Assembly: GCF_025717555.1 (NCBI RefSeq)
Contig: NZ_JAJIRP010000004.1
Location: forward strand, 125,426 to 189,425
Length of the DNA: 64,000 nucleotides
Direction: 5' to 3'
DNA from: Paucibacter sp. B2R-40
GTDB lineage: Bacteria; Pseudomonadota; Gammaproteobacteria; Burkholderiales; Burkholderiaceae_C
The notes below the pieces were generated by a model, which searched no databases, was not told the DNA's origin, and worked only from the letters and a program-made list of their open reading frames with translations. Below, one piece after another: positions 36,618-47,656 of this stretch. Position numbers and translations under genes: made by a program. How positions within the stretch are numbered: the stretch's first letter is position 1; each line of letters starts with the position of its first letter.

Positions 36618-38249
36618 ATGGATCGATTGGCCGAGCAGGTGGTGGCATGGCATAACCGCCATCCACTGGCAAAACGGATCACCATTTACGACGTCCACAC
36701 GATAGGCGTTGTGGCATTGCCGTTCATGCGTAACGCGCAGGCCGATGCAGCTGCGCGCCGCAGCGGTGGCCGCAGCAAGGTCGAACCGGTCCTGACCGAT
36801 GAGATCTCGCCCGAGAGCCTGGCAGCGGCATGGGATGAAGAAGGTCTCACCATTGCTGTCGACCCCAACGCCGCCCATCTCGATGCGCTCGCCGACCAGG
36901 AGCCCCCACCGCATCAAGCCAAGTCGAACTGGCGCGAGCGTCTGAGGCGGCTGGCCTTTTGGCGCAAGTCAAGCGATGCAGATGCCAAGTCTTGGCCGGT
37001 CTTCAGCGAGCGTTTCGTCAGCCACCTCTCGCCCAAGCGCATCGCCGCGTTCGCACAAGCTCATGGCTACACCAGCCAACCCGGCGATGCGACCTGGCCG
37101 CAGCGCATTATTCCGATCGATGAGGCGCTGATGGACAGCGGCCCCAAAGGCGGCGGCGCCTGGCCCTTCGAGCTCTATGTGATGAGCGCGGCGATCGACG
37201 CCGGCCGCTCGCGCAGCCGCATTTTGCTGGGCCGTGGCCGCCAGCCGGCCATCACCGGGCGGCGCTGTTTGAGCCCGAGACGGCTTGGCTTGGTCGCCTT
37301 GCTGCTGCTGGCCTTGCTGGGCGCGGGCGCAGGGCTGCTGCTGCCTAGCGGCAAGAAAGCGACACCGGCCATGGAGGTGGCAGCAGCGGCCTCGGCGGCT
37401 TCGGCTTCGGCTTCGGCCCCTGCCTCTTCCGCCGCATCCACCCCACTCGCTCAACTTCCCGCCTCCAGTCCAGCCTTGGCGGCGGCGGCGGCATCGGCGG
37501 CCTCCGCCAACGACTTGGTCACAAGCACGGCACTCAACGATGCCAACTCGGCTGCTGCCTCGAGCCCAATGCCCGCGCCCTCAGCTGCTGCTTCAGCAGC
37601 GCCCCAAGAAGAGCCCGCGCCGGAGGAAGAAAAGACCATGCTGAAGCCGAACATCCGGCCGATGTTCATCAAGCCCATCCCGGGTCGTACGGCGCCGCCA
37701 CTGGGTGCCCCATCAAAGCAGGCCCAAGCCGAGTCGGAAGAGGCGCAGAAAAATGACAAAAAACCCGAGGACAAAAAGGCCGATGCTGAGCTGAAGGCCA
37801 AGCCTGAGCCGATCGAAGAGGCGCCACCACGGCCCAAGGCCAAATCAGCATTGGCCCATGCCAGCAAGCCCAAGTTGTCCTCGGAGGACGCAGGCGGCGC
37901 GCCGCCCACGGCTGCTTCGGCTTCGGCTTTGGCTGCCACGGCAACGGCTGCGCCACCGAATGGCAAAGCCATTGCCAAGGCCGCGACTCTGGCCAACAAA
38001 CCCGTCGTTGCCTTGGTCGGGCCGGTCAGCGCCAACAAGGCCGACGCCGAGGCCACTTTGGCACGCATGCGCAGCATGTTGGCGCCGGCTCAAGGCGGCG
38101 CGGGCAGCGCAGCGCTGCAAGCACAGGTGTTCCAGACCCCCGAAGGCTGGCGCCCCGCCGTCTGGCCTTTCGCCAGCCGCGAGGAAGCGCAACTGATCAA
38201 CGCCACCTTGATCGCGCGCGGCATGCGCACGCGGGCGGTGGATTTTTAA
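36618..38249 (+). CDS. Single-TM protein with Ala/Pro-rich linker and SPOR-like C-terminus
   Basis: 543 residues. Residues 1-220 are a soluble N-terminal region (HPLAKRITIYDVHTIGVVAL near the start; FAQAHGYTSQPGDATWPQR); one membrane helix follows at about 223-243 (RRLGLVALLLLALLGAGAGL); then a 200-residue Ala/Ser/Pro/Lys-rich linker and a C-terminal domain (about 460-543) whose repeated VALVGPVSANKADAEATLARM and WPFASREEAQLINATLIARG pattern looks like a SPOR (peptidoglycan-binding) domain. That layout recalls FtsN-like proteins, but homology is not shown. Start codon context is poor. Function not assigned. Confidence 0.75.
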   Translation: MDRLAEQVVAWHNRHPLAKRITIYDVHTIGVVALPFMRNAQADAAARRSGGRSKVEPVLTDEISPESLAAAWDEEGLTIAVDPNAAHLDALADQEPPPHQAKSNWRERLRRLAFWRKSSDADAKSWPVFSERFVSHLSPKRIAAFAQAHGYTSQPGDATWPQRIIPIDEALMDSGPKGGGAWPFELYVMSAAIDAGRSRSRILLGRGRQPAITGRRCLSPRRLGLVALLLLALLGAGAGLLLPSGKKATPAMEVAAAASAASASASAPASSAASTPLAQLPASSPALAAAAASAASANDLVTSTALNDANSAAASSPMPAPSAAASAAPQEEPAPEEEKTMLKPNIRPMFIKPIPGRTAPPLGAPSKQAQAESEEAQKNDKKPEDKKADAELKAKPEPIEEAPPRPKAKSALAHASKPKLSSEDAGGAPPTAASASALAATATAAPPNGKAIAKAATLANKPVVALVGPVSANKADAEATLARMRSMLAPAQGGAGSAALQAQVFQTPEGWRPAVWPFASREEAQLINATLIARGMRTRAVDF

Positions 38250-38254
38250 GAAGC

Positions 38255-39487
38255 TTAGGACCGGTAATCGGCGTTGATGCTGACGTAATCGTGGCTCAGG
38301 TCGCAGGTCCAGACGGTGGCCGAGGCCGGGCCACGGTTCAGGCTGACGCGCACGGTGATCTCGGCCTGCTTCATCACGCGGGAGCCATCTTCCTCGCGAT
38401 AGGCCGGGTGGCGCCCGCCGGCTTGCACCACTAACACCTCGTCCAGATTCATATCGATCAGGGTCTGGTCCAGATCATTGATGCCGGCATAGCCGACCGC
38501 CGCCAGGATGCGGCCCAGATTCGGGTCACTGGCGAAAAAGGCGGTCTTCACCAGCGGTGAATGCGCAATCGCATAGGCGGCCAATTTGCACTCGGCTTCG
38601 TCGCGCCCGCCCTCGATGACGATGGTGATGAACTTGGTTGCACCCTCGCCGTCGCGCACGATGGCCTGCGCCAGCTGCTGCGACAGGTCCACCAGCGCCG
38701 CGCGCAAGGCTTGGCCCTCGGCCGAGTCCAGCGACTCGATGCGCGCATGCTGGGCTTGATGGGTGGCAATCAGCACGAAGGAGTCGTTGGTGGAGGTGTC
38801 GCCGTCAATCGTGATGCGGTTGAATGAGGCGTCTGCGGCCTCGCTCACCAGCGCCTGCATCAGCGCGGGGTTGATGTTCGCGTCGGTCGCCACATAGCCC
38901 AGCATGGTCGCCATATTTGGGCGGATCATGCCGGCGCCCTTAGATATGCCGGTGAGGGTGACCGTTTGGCCCTGGATCTGAATCTGGCGTGACGCCGCCT
39001 TCGGGACCGTGTCGGTGGTCATGATGCCCAAGGCCGCCTCACCCCAGGCATCCACGCTCAAGGCTTGAAGGGCTGCCGGCAAGCCGGCAATGATGCGATC
39101 GACAGGCAGCGTTTCCATGATCACGCCGGTCGAGAAGGGCAAGATCTGCTCTGGACGCACGCCCATCAAGGCTGCCAGCGCCTCGCAGCTCTGCTGCGCA
39201 CGCATCAAGCCGTCGGCCCCCGTGCCGGCATTGGCATTGCCGGTGTTGACCAGGATCGCGCGGACGCTATTGCCGTCAGCAGCCAAATGCTGACGACAGA
39301 GCTGCACGGGTGCTGCGCAAAAGCGGTTGCTGGTGAAGACACCGGCAACGCTGGCGCCCGCGCACAGCTCGATCACGCTGAGGTCGCGCCGGTCGGCCTT
39401 GCGGATGCCCGCCATCGTGACGCCCAAACGGACACCGGGCACGGCATGCAAGGAGGCAGGATCGGGGGCTTGGAGATTGACGGGCAT
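38255..39487 (-). CDS. argJ: Bifunctional ornithine acetyltransferase/N-acetylglutamate synthase
   Basis: Transfers acetyl from N-acetylornithine to glutamate in cyclic arginine synthesis and can also use acetyl-CoA. The 410 residues hold the self-cleavage site with nucleophile Thr194 in [10 protein letters not shown], giving alpha and beta chains, the [13 protein letters not shown] segment and the C-terminal [20 protein letters not shown]. It stands alone, convergent with the preceding envelope protein gene. Confidence 0.97.
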   Translation of the reverse strand: MPVNLQAPDPASLHAVPGVRLGVTMAGIRKADRRDLSVIELCAGASVAGVFTSNRFCAAPVQLCRQHLAADGNSVRAILVNTGNANAGTGADGLMRAQQSCEALAALMGVRPEQILPFSTGVIMETLPVDRIIAGLPAALQALSVDAWGEAALGIMTTDTVPKAASRQIQIQGQTVTLTGISKGAGMIRPNMATMLGYVATDANINPALMQALVSEAADASFNRITIDGDTSTNDSFVLIATHQAQHARIESLDSAEGQALRAALVDLSQQLAQAIVRDGEGATKFITIVIEGGRDEAECKLAAYAIAHSPLVKTAFFASDPNLGRILAAVGYAGINDLDQTLIDMNLDEVLVVQAGGRHPAYREEDGSRVMKQAEITVRVSLNRGPASATVWTCDLSHDYVSINADYRS

Positions 39488-39538
39488 GGCAGCTTGAAAC
39501 CTGGCGAATAAGAGTGCCGGGATTGTACGGTTCGGAGC

Positions 39539-40246
39539 TCAGCTCACCAGCCGGTAGCCCACCGCAGTCTCGGTCAGCAGATGCTGCGGGGCAGCCGGAT
39601 GCAGCTCCAGCTTCTGGCGCAAATTGCCCATATAGACGCGCAGATAGTGGTTGTCTTCCACATGGCTGGGGCCCCAGACGGCCTTGAGCATCTGCCTATG
39701 CGTCAGTACCTTGCCGGCGTTAGCAATCAAATGCGTCAGCAGCCGGTACTCCAGCGGCGTCAGGTGCACCGGTGCACCCGCCCGCAGCACACGGCGCAGG
39801 GCCAAGTCCACCTCCACCTCGCCAAAGCGGAACTGCGTCTGCGCCGGCTCGTCGGCACTCGACTTGGCCGTGGCTTGGGCACGGCGCTGTGCCACCCGCA
39901 CGCGCGCCATCAACTCGCCAACGCCGAAGGGCTTGCACAGATAGTCATCGGCGCCAGCGTCCAGCGCGGCAATTTTGTCGGCCTCGTTGGTGCGCGCCGA
40001 CAGCACGATCACCGCCACGCCGGACCAGGCGCGCAGATCGCGCAGATAGTTGAGCCCGTCGTCATCGGGCAGCCCCAGATCCAGGATGACCAGATCGGGC
40101 CGGCGCGTGCCGGCCTCGACCAGGCCCTGGCGCACCGTCGCAGCTTCATGCACCTGCCAGCCTTCGGCCTCCAAGGCCATGCGCACAAAGCGCCGGATGC
40201 TGGCTTCGTCTTCAACGATCAGCGCGACCGGGTGGGGTTCACTCAT
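39539..40246 (-). CDS. kdpE: Response regulator KdpE
   Basis: OmpR-type regulator of the potassium P-type ATPase operon. The 235 residues have a receiver domain with phospho-acceptor Asp56 (LVILDLGLPDDDG), and a winged-helix DNA-binding domain (about 130-230) ending in LLTETAVGYRLVS. Its ATG overlaps the kdpD stop by eight bases. Last gene of the kdp run. Confidence 0.95.
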   Translation of the reverse strand: MSEPHPVALIVEDEASIRRFVRMALEAEGWQVHEAATVRQGLVEAGTRRPDLVILDLGLPDDDGLNYLRDLRAWSGVAVIVLSARTNEADKIAALDAGADDYLCKPFGVGELMARVRVAQRRAQATAKSSADEPAQTQFRFGEVEVDLALRRVLRAGAPVHLTPLEYRLLTHLIANAGKVLTHRQMLKAVWGPSHVEDNHYLRVYMGNLRQKLELHPAAPQHLLTETAVGYRLVS

Positions 40247-42992
40247 GGGGGTTTCTTTCGCTCAATTCACGCCCTTCTTCGACATCAGCGGGCAAGGCCG
40301 GCGGCTGGCCCAGCGGCAGACTCAAAATGAAACTGGCGCCGCCGGTGGCCAAATTTTCGGCCCGGATGCTGCCGCCATGCGCCTGCACGATCGCCCGGCA
40401 AATCGCCAGCCCCAGGCCGACGCCCGGCGTGCTGCCCTCGCGCTCGCCACGGCTGAACTTGGCAAATAGGGCTTCCTCGCGGCCGGGCGGCAGACCAGGG
40501 CCATTGTCCGAAACACGCAGCAACAAATCCGACGCCGGCCCCAGCTCGGCCGCCAGGCTAAGGCTGCTGCCGGGCGGCGTGTACTTGAGCGCGTTCTCGA
40601 GCAAATTGCACAACACCCGCTCCATCAGCGCCGCGTCCAGATGCAGCAAAGGCAGGCCGGGCGGGAACTGCAGCTGCAACGGATGACCAGCCAATGCCGG
40701 CTGCAGCGCCTGCAACGCCGTGCCCACGACTTCCTCGATCGGTTGCCATTGCAGATTCAATCGCACCGCGCCACTTTGCAAGCGCGCCATGTCGAGCAAG
40801 TTATTGACCATGGCACTGATGCGCTGAGCCTGGCCCTGCAGGTTCTCGCTGAGCTCACGCGCCGGCGCCGGCAGGTCCGTCATGCGGGTGAGCGTCTGGG
40901 CCAGGCCGTAGACCACGGCCAGCGGCGTGCGCAAATCATGCGACAAGGCCGACAGCAGGGAGTTGCGCAGTCGTTCGCCCTCGATATGCACCAGCGCATC
41001 TTGGGCCACTTCCACATAATGCACACGTTCCAGGGCTTGACCGATGATGCGGGCATAGGTCTCCAGCTGCGCGCGCAGCTCGGGCAGCATCACGCTGCGG
41101 CTGCTTTGGGGCTTCAGCGCCAGCACGCCGCGGATGCGCATCGGTGCGGCCAGCGGCAGGTAGAACCAAGCACTGCCCGGCAGCGTGTCGGTGCTCAGAC
41201 CAGCGGCCTGGGCCTGGTCGAGCGCCCAACGGGCGGTGCCCAAGTCAGGCTGATCGGGCACCGGCAGCGTGCTCTGGCGCGGTGAAGTCTGCAGCTGATC
41301 TTGTAGATCCAAGGTGAAGAGCAAGGCCTCACCGCGCACTTCTTCGGCCAAGGCGGCTTCGGCCACCTGCAGTACTGCTTCGGTCTGCAAGGCGCCGGCC
41401 AGATCGCTGGTCAGCTCAAACAGCGCCCGCGCCCGTGCCTCTCGGTCGGCCGCCACCTGCGCCTGGTAGCGCAGGCCGGCGGTCAATTGACCGGTGATCA
41501 GACCAACGGCCAACATCACGGCAAAGGTGAGCAGGTACTGCACATCGCTGACTGCAAAACTCAGTTTCGGCTCGACGAAGAAAAAATCGAACAGGCCCAC
41601 ACTCAAGAAACTCGCCAGCACTGCCGGCCCCCGGCCCAGGCGCAGCGCCACGCCGACCACCGCCAGCAAAAACAGCATGACGATATTGGACTGCGCGAAG
41701 GCCTGCTGCAGCGGCCAGCTCAGCACAGCAGTGGCGGCACAAGCCGCTGCGGCCAAACCGTAGCGGCCCGACAGCGCTTGCCATTGCAGCTCGCGCTGCT
41801 GCGCGTCCTGCGTTTCTTCGCTGCCCGGGTGCAGCAGCGGCGCGGGCAAAGCCGCGACCGAGATCAAATCCAGCTCGGGCGCGCCATCGGCGATCTGTTG
41901 CGCCAGCTCACGCGTGCCGAGGTAGCGCCGCCAAGCCGGCAAGGCAGCGCTGCGCCCCAAAATCAATTTGGCCAAATTGTGCTCGCGCGCATGCTGAATC
42001 AAGGCCGGGGCCAGCTCTTGCGCAGCCAGCACCGCGGTATTGGCGCCTAACTCATGGGCCAGGCGCACCACACGCAGAATGCGCTCGCGCTGGGCATCGG
42101 GCAGGCGCTGCAGCGCCGGTGTCTCCACATAGACCGCATGCCAGGACACATTGAGCTGCTGGGCTAACTGGGCGGCGCTGCGCACCACGCTTTCGGCCAT
42201 AGGCGTGGAGCCGATTGCGCAGAGGATGGCAGCCTCGGTCTTCCAGACCTGGCTGATGCGCTCATTGCTGCGCCAGGTCTGCACATCGTCTTCCACCCGG
42301 TCGGCGGTGCGGCGCAGCGCCAGCTCGCGCAAGGCCATCAAATTGCCCTTGCGGAAGAAGTTCTTGGCGGCACGCTCGGCCTGTGGCCCCATATAGATCT
42401 TGCCGGCGCCCAGCCTTGCCAGCAACTCGTCGGCCGGCGTGTCCACCATCACGACCTCGTCGGCACGGTCAAAAAACGTATCGGGCAAGGTCTCCTGCAC
42501 ACGTACGCCGGTGATGCCCCCGACCACATCATTGAGGCTTTCCAGATGCTGGACATTCAGCGTCGAGTAGACATTGATGCCATTGGCCAGCAACTCCTCC
42601 ACGTCCTGCCAGCGCTTGGGGTGGCGCGAGCCGGGTGCATTCGAGTGCGCCAACTCATCCACCAGCACCAGCGCAGGGTGCCGCTCCAAGGCACCGTCAA
42701 GGTCAAACTCGGGCAAAGATTTGCCACGGTACTCGACCGACTTGAGCGCCAGCTGCGGCAGGCCCTCGAACATTGCCGCCGTTTCGCTGCGCCCATGTGT
42801 GACGACCACGCCGGCCAGCACATCGACGCCGTCGGCCTGCAGCTTGCGCGCGGCCTGCAGCATGGCGTAGGTCTTGCCGACGCCGGCCGAAGAGCCGAAA
42901 TAGATGCGCAATTTGCCGCGCGCGTCGCTCTGCTCCTGCTCGCGCATGCGCTGCAGCAGCTCGTCGGGATCGGGGCGTTCGCTCTCGATCAC
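40239..42992 (-). CDS. kdpD: Sensor histidine kinase KdpD
   Basis: Osmosensitive potassium-sensor kinase of 917 residues. It has an N-terminal KdpD domain with Walker A GSSAGVGKT (33-41), a Usp-like domain (about 250-370), the DUF4118 membrane region with four helices (about 400-500), a GAF-like segment, and then HisKA with LSHDLRTPLAVVYGLAQTL and HATPase with NLLENALKYTPPG. I chose GTG at 42992, which overlaps the corA stop as GTGA and has AGCAGG six bases upstream; TTG at 42998 is an alternative. corA sits directly before it, so translation of the two is coupled. Confidence 0.95.
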   Translation of the reverse strand: MIESERPDPDELLQRMREQEQSDARGKLRIYFGSSAGVGKTYAMLQAARKLQADGVDVLAGVVVTHGRSETAAMFEGLPQLALKSVEYRGKSLPEFDLDGALERHPALVLVDELAHSNAPGSRHPKRWQDVEELLANGINVYSTLNVQHLESLNDVVGGITGVRVQETLPDTFFDRADEVVMVDTPADELLARLGAGKIYMGPQAERAAKNFFRKGNLMALRELALRRTADRVEDDVQTWRSNERISQVWKTEAAILCAIGSTPMAESVVRSAAQLAQQLNVSWHAVYVETPALQRLPDAQRERILRVVRLAHELGANTAVLAAQELAPALIQHAREHNLAKLILGRSAALPAWRRYLGTRELAQQIADGAPELDLISVAALPAPLLHPGSEETQDAQQRELQWQALSGRYGLAAAACAATAVLSWPLQQAFAQSNIVMLFLLAVVGVALRLGRGPAVLASFLSVGLFDFFFVEPKLSFAVSDVQYLLTFAVMLAVGLITGQLTAGLRYQAQVAADREARARALFELTSDLAGALQTEAVLQVAEAALAEEVRGEALLFTLDLQDQLQTSPRQSTLPVPDQPDLGTARWALDQAQAAGLSTDTLPGSAWFYLPLAAPMRIRGVLALKPQSSRSVMLPELRAQLETYARIIGQALERVHYVEVAQDALVHIEGERLRNSLLSALSHDLRTPLAVVYGLAQTLTRMTDLPAPARELSENLQGQAQRISAMVNNLLDMARLQSGAVRLNLQWQPIEEVVGTALQALQPALAGHPLQLQFPPGLPLLHLDAALMERVLCNLLENALKYTPPGSSLSLAAELGPASDLLLRVSDNGPGLPPGREEALFAKFSRGEREGSTPGVGLGLAICRAIVQAHGGSIRAENLATGGASFILSLPLGQPPALPADVEEGRELSERNPHE

Positions 42993-43963
42993 AGCCAACC
43001 TGCTTTCTTAAAGCGCCACCACAATAATCCGCAGACGCTGACGATCGTGCCCAGCGCGGCGGGATAACCCCAGACCCATTTCAATTCGGGCATCTGCTCG
43101 AAGTTCATGCCCCAGATACCGGCAAACGCGGTCGCGGCGGCAAATATCCCGGCCCAGGCGGCCAGCCGCTTGGTGACATTGCTGTCCTCGATCGCCACCA
43201 TGGACAGATTGGCTTGGATGGCCGTGCCCAGGGTGTCGCGCACCGATTCGATCGCGCTCTCGATGCGGGCCAAGTGGTCGGCCACATCGCGAAAATAGTC
43301 TCCCGTACGAGCGCAAATCGGCGGTGTGCGCCCGCCATGCAGCTTGGAGAGCATCTCCAGCATAGGCGCCACCGCGCGCCGCAACAGCATCAAGCGGCGC
43401 TTGAGCTCATACAGGCGCTGGATATTGTCAAGCTGGGCGCCGCGCACAAAGATGCTCTGCTCGATCTCCTCCAGCTCTGATTCCAGCAAATCGACGATAG
43501 GGAAGTAACGATCTACCACCGCGTCCATCAGCGCATACAGCACAAAGCTGGGACCATGCGCGAGCAGCTCGGGCTCGCGCTCGCAGCGCTCTCGCACCCC
43601 CAGAAAATGCAGCTTGCTGCCGCTGCGCACCGACAGCACATAGTTGGGCCCGACGAACACCGCCACCTCGCCCAAACTCAAATCGCCACCGACCCAATCG
43701 ACCAGGTGCATGACAGCGAACAAGTCCTCGCCATATTCCTCGACCTTGGGGCGTTGATGGCCATGGGTGGCGTCTTCGACCGCCAACTGATGCAGATTGA
43801 ACAAGCGCCGGTAGGGATCCAGCTCGGCCGCATCGGCATCGCGCAGCGCGACCCAGACAAAGCAGTCGGGCAGCTCCAGATAGGAGGACAAGTCCTGCGG
43901 ACGGTCAGGCGCCAGATCGGCGAGCTTTTTGCCGTGTTGATAGGCAGCGCAATTGATCAGCAT
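42989..43963 (-). CDS. corA: CorA-family divalent cation transporter
   Basis: Homopentameric Mg2+ (and Co2+/Ni2+) channel-transporter. The 324 residues have a large cytoplasmic alpha/beta and coiled domain, the GMN selectivity motif at 285-287 (IWGMNFEQMPELKW), two C-terminal membrane helices and a basic tail (RFKKAGWL). Its stop overlaps the kdpD start (GTGA). Its position between the porin and kdpD places a magnesium transporter inside the potassium locus. CorA and ZntB are related, so zinc is an alternative; the MPEL loop fits CorA. Confidence 0.9.
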   Translation of the reverse strand: MLINCAAYQHGKKLADLAPDRPQDLSSYLELPDCFVWVALRDADAAELDPYRRLFNLHQLAVEDATHGHQRPKVEEYGEDLFAVMHLVDWVGGDLSLGEVAVFVGPNYVLSVRSGSKLHFLGVRERCEREPELLAHGPSFVLYALMDAVVDRYFPIVDLLESELEEIEQSIFVRGAQLDNIQRLYELKRRLMLLRRAVAPMLEMLSKLHGGRTPPICARTGDYFRDVADHLARIESAIESVRDTLGTAIQANLSMVAIEDSNVTKRLAAWAGIFAAATAFAGIWGMNFEQMPELKWVWGYPAALGTIVSVCGLLWWRFKKAGWL

Positions 43964-43990
43964 CGCGGTATTGTCCCCTGAATCTGGGGA

Positions 43991-44818
43991 TTAGAAGGTC
44001 TTGCGGATGCTCAGCACCAGACCGGTCTTGCCCAGCTTTTTGGCGTCCAGACCGGCGGAGTTGCCGGCCTGGTAGAACTCGCTATTGGCGTTCGTGCCGA
44101 CCACGGCCACGGTCCAATTCAGGCTGAGCATTTCCTTGGCCAGCGAAAGCTTGGCATCGGCATAGGAGAGGTCGCCGTAGTTGCGCAGCTTCAGATAACC
44201 CAGATGCGTGCCCAGGGTCAGGCCTTGACCCAGATCGAAGTTGTAGTTCAGGTCCAGATAGGCCGTACCCTTGGAGCTGCCCTGTGCGGCCAGTGCGCTG
44301 AAGTAGGCAAAGCCGGCGGTATCGCTGTTGAGGCCGAAATAGTCGGTGGCGGCAATCGACAGCTTGGCGCTGAAGGCGCCGGCCGTGAGGCCCGCGTACA
44401 GATCGACATTGGTGTACTTCTTGTCGGTGGCCACGCCGGGCGCGCTATTGAGCGTGGCACCGGGGTAGACATAAGCCAAGGCACCGAGATCAAGGGTCAG
44501 GTCTTGCCCCAGGCCGAGCTTGTAGCCGCTGTACAGGTCCAGCTCCAGGCCGGCGCCGTTGTTATAGCTATTGCCCGAGACATTGGAGGCCCAGGTGCCG
44601 GCGTAGAAGCCGCTGCTGTGGGCATAGTCCAGGCCGCCTTGAACGGCGGGTAACTTCCAGGTCTGGCTGATACCGCGGAAGCGGTAGTCGCTGTTCAGGC
44701 TCAGATTGCCGGCCAGCGTATGTTCGGGCGTGGCGGCAACTGTAGGAGCGTCTGCGGCATGGGCAAGGCCGGCAAACAAGGTGCTCAGGGCCAAGGAAAT
44801 AGCGGTGTTCTTCTTCAT
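43991..44818 (-). CDS. TorF-family putative porin
   Basis: 275 residues with a signal peptide (MKKNTAISLALSTLFAGLAHA, cleaved before ADAP) and a barrel-type mature sequence of the TorF family: SLNSDYRFRGISQTWKLPAVQGGLDY, then repeated short strands with Tyr, Gly and Asp. It ends LVLSIRKTF, with the terminal Phe expected of outer-membrane barrels. An ATG four codons upstream (44830) is possible. It lies between kdpC and corA on the same strand, with a hairpin between it and kdpC. Confidence 0.82.
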   Translation of the reverse strand: MKKNTAISLALSTLFAGLAHAADAPTVAATPEHTLAGNLSLNSDYRFRGISQTWKLPAVQGGLDYAHSSGFYAGTWASNVSGNSYNNGAGLELDLYSGYKLGLGQDLTLDLGALAYVYPGATLNSAPGVATDKKYTNVDLYAGLTAGAFSAKLSIAATDYFGLNSDTAGFAYFSALAAQGSSKGTAYLDLNYNFDLGQGLTLGTHLGYLKLRNYGDLSYADAKLSLAKEMLSLNWTVAVVGTNANSEFYQAGNSAGLDAKKLGKTGLVLSIRKTF

Positions 44819-44848
44819 GATGCTGGTCATTTATATAAGAGAAAAGAC

Positions 44849-44902
44849 GATGAAGCCCCTCCCTCGTCAAGCCTTGATGAACTGTTTTCCGAGGGCTTCA
44901 TC
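44849..44902 (-). terminator. Long-range hairpin between kdpC and the porin gene
   Basis: GATGAAGCCC (44849-44858) is complementary to GGGCTTCATC (44893-44902). The 34 bases between include a smaller TCAAG/CTTGA hairpin. On the minus strand the structure is followed by GTCTTTTC. It could be a weak terminator or an attenuator that lowers expression of the porin, corA and kdpDE relative to kdpFABC, or a processing site in a longer mRNA. Confidence 0.45.
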
Positions 44903-44943
44903 GGGACCCGAAGGTCCGAAAACTTACAGGGGGAAAGTCAAAC

Positions 44944-45522
44944 TCAGGGCTTGGCGGCGTCAAGCGCCAGATTGAGCTTGAGCACATTGACGCGCGGCTC
45001 ACCCAAAACCTGCAGGTCGCGCGCCTCAGTATTGGCCTCGATCAGGCGCAACACTTCTTTGTGGGCGATGCCGCGCTCGCGCACAACTCGGGCCGTTTGA
45101 TAACGGGCCGCCGCCATGCTGATATGCGGGTCCAGGCCGCTGGCCGAGGCCGTCACGAGGTCGGCGGGAATGGGCAACTTATTGTCGGGATCGGCCGCTT
45201 TCAGCGCCTCGATACGCGCTTTCACGGCATCGGCCAGCGCCGGGTTCAGCGGCCCCTGGTTGGAACCCGAGGAGCCACCGGCGTTATTGGCCATAGGCCC
45301 GGTGGCCGATGGCCGGCCCCAGAAATACTTGGGCGAGCTGAAGTTCTGACCGATCAGCTCGGAGCCGACCGGCTTGCCCTCTGCATTGACGATCAGCGAG
45401 CCGGCAGCCTGCTTGGGGAACAGGCTTTGGCCGACACCGGTCACCAACATGGGATAGAACACGCCGGTCACCAGGCTGAGCAAGGCAAAACTGACGAGAG
45501 CGGGACGAAGATGTTTGATCAT
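44944..45522 (-). CDS. kdpC: K+-transporting ATPase subunit C
   Basis: Single-span membrane subunit that stabilises KdpB and aids ATP binding. The 192 residues begin with a membrane helix ([21 protein letters not shown]), then [12 protein letters not shown]-type and [22 protein letters not shown] segments, the family signature, and [15 protein letters not shown]. It starts 12 bp after kdpB. Confidence 0.96.
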   Translation of the reverse strand: MIKHLRPALVSFALLSLVTGVFYPMLVTGVGQSLFPKQAAGSLIVNAEGKPVGSELIGQNFSSPKYFWGRPSATGPMANNAGGSSGSNQGPLNPALADAVKARIEALKAADPDNKLPIPADLVTASASGLDPHISMAAARYQTARVVRERGIAHKEVLRLIEANTEARDLQVLGEPRVNVLKLNLALDAAKP

Positions 45523-45534
45523 GATGATGACTCC

Positions 45535-47646
<2,112 letters not shown>

Positions 47647-47656
47647 TGGGTTTCCC

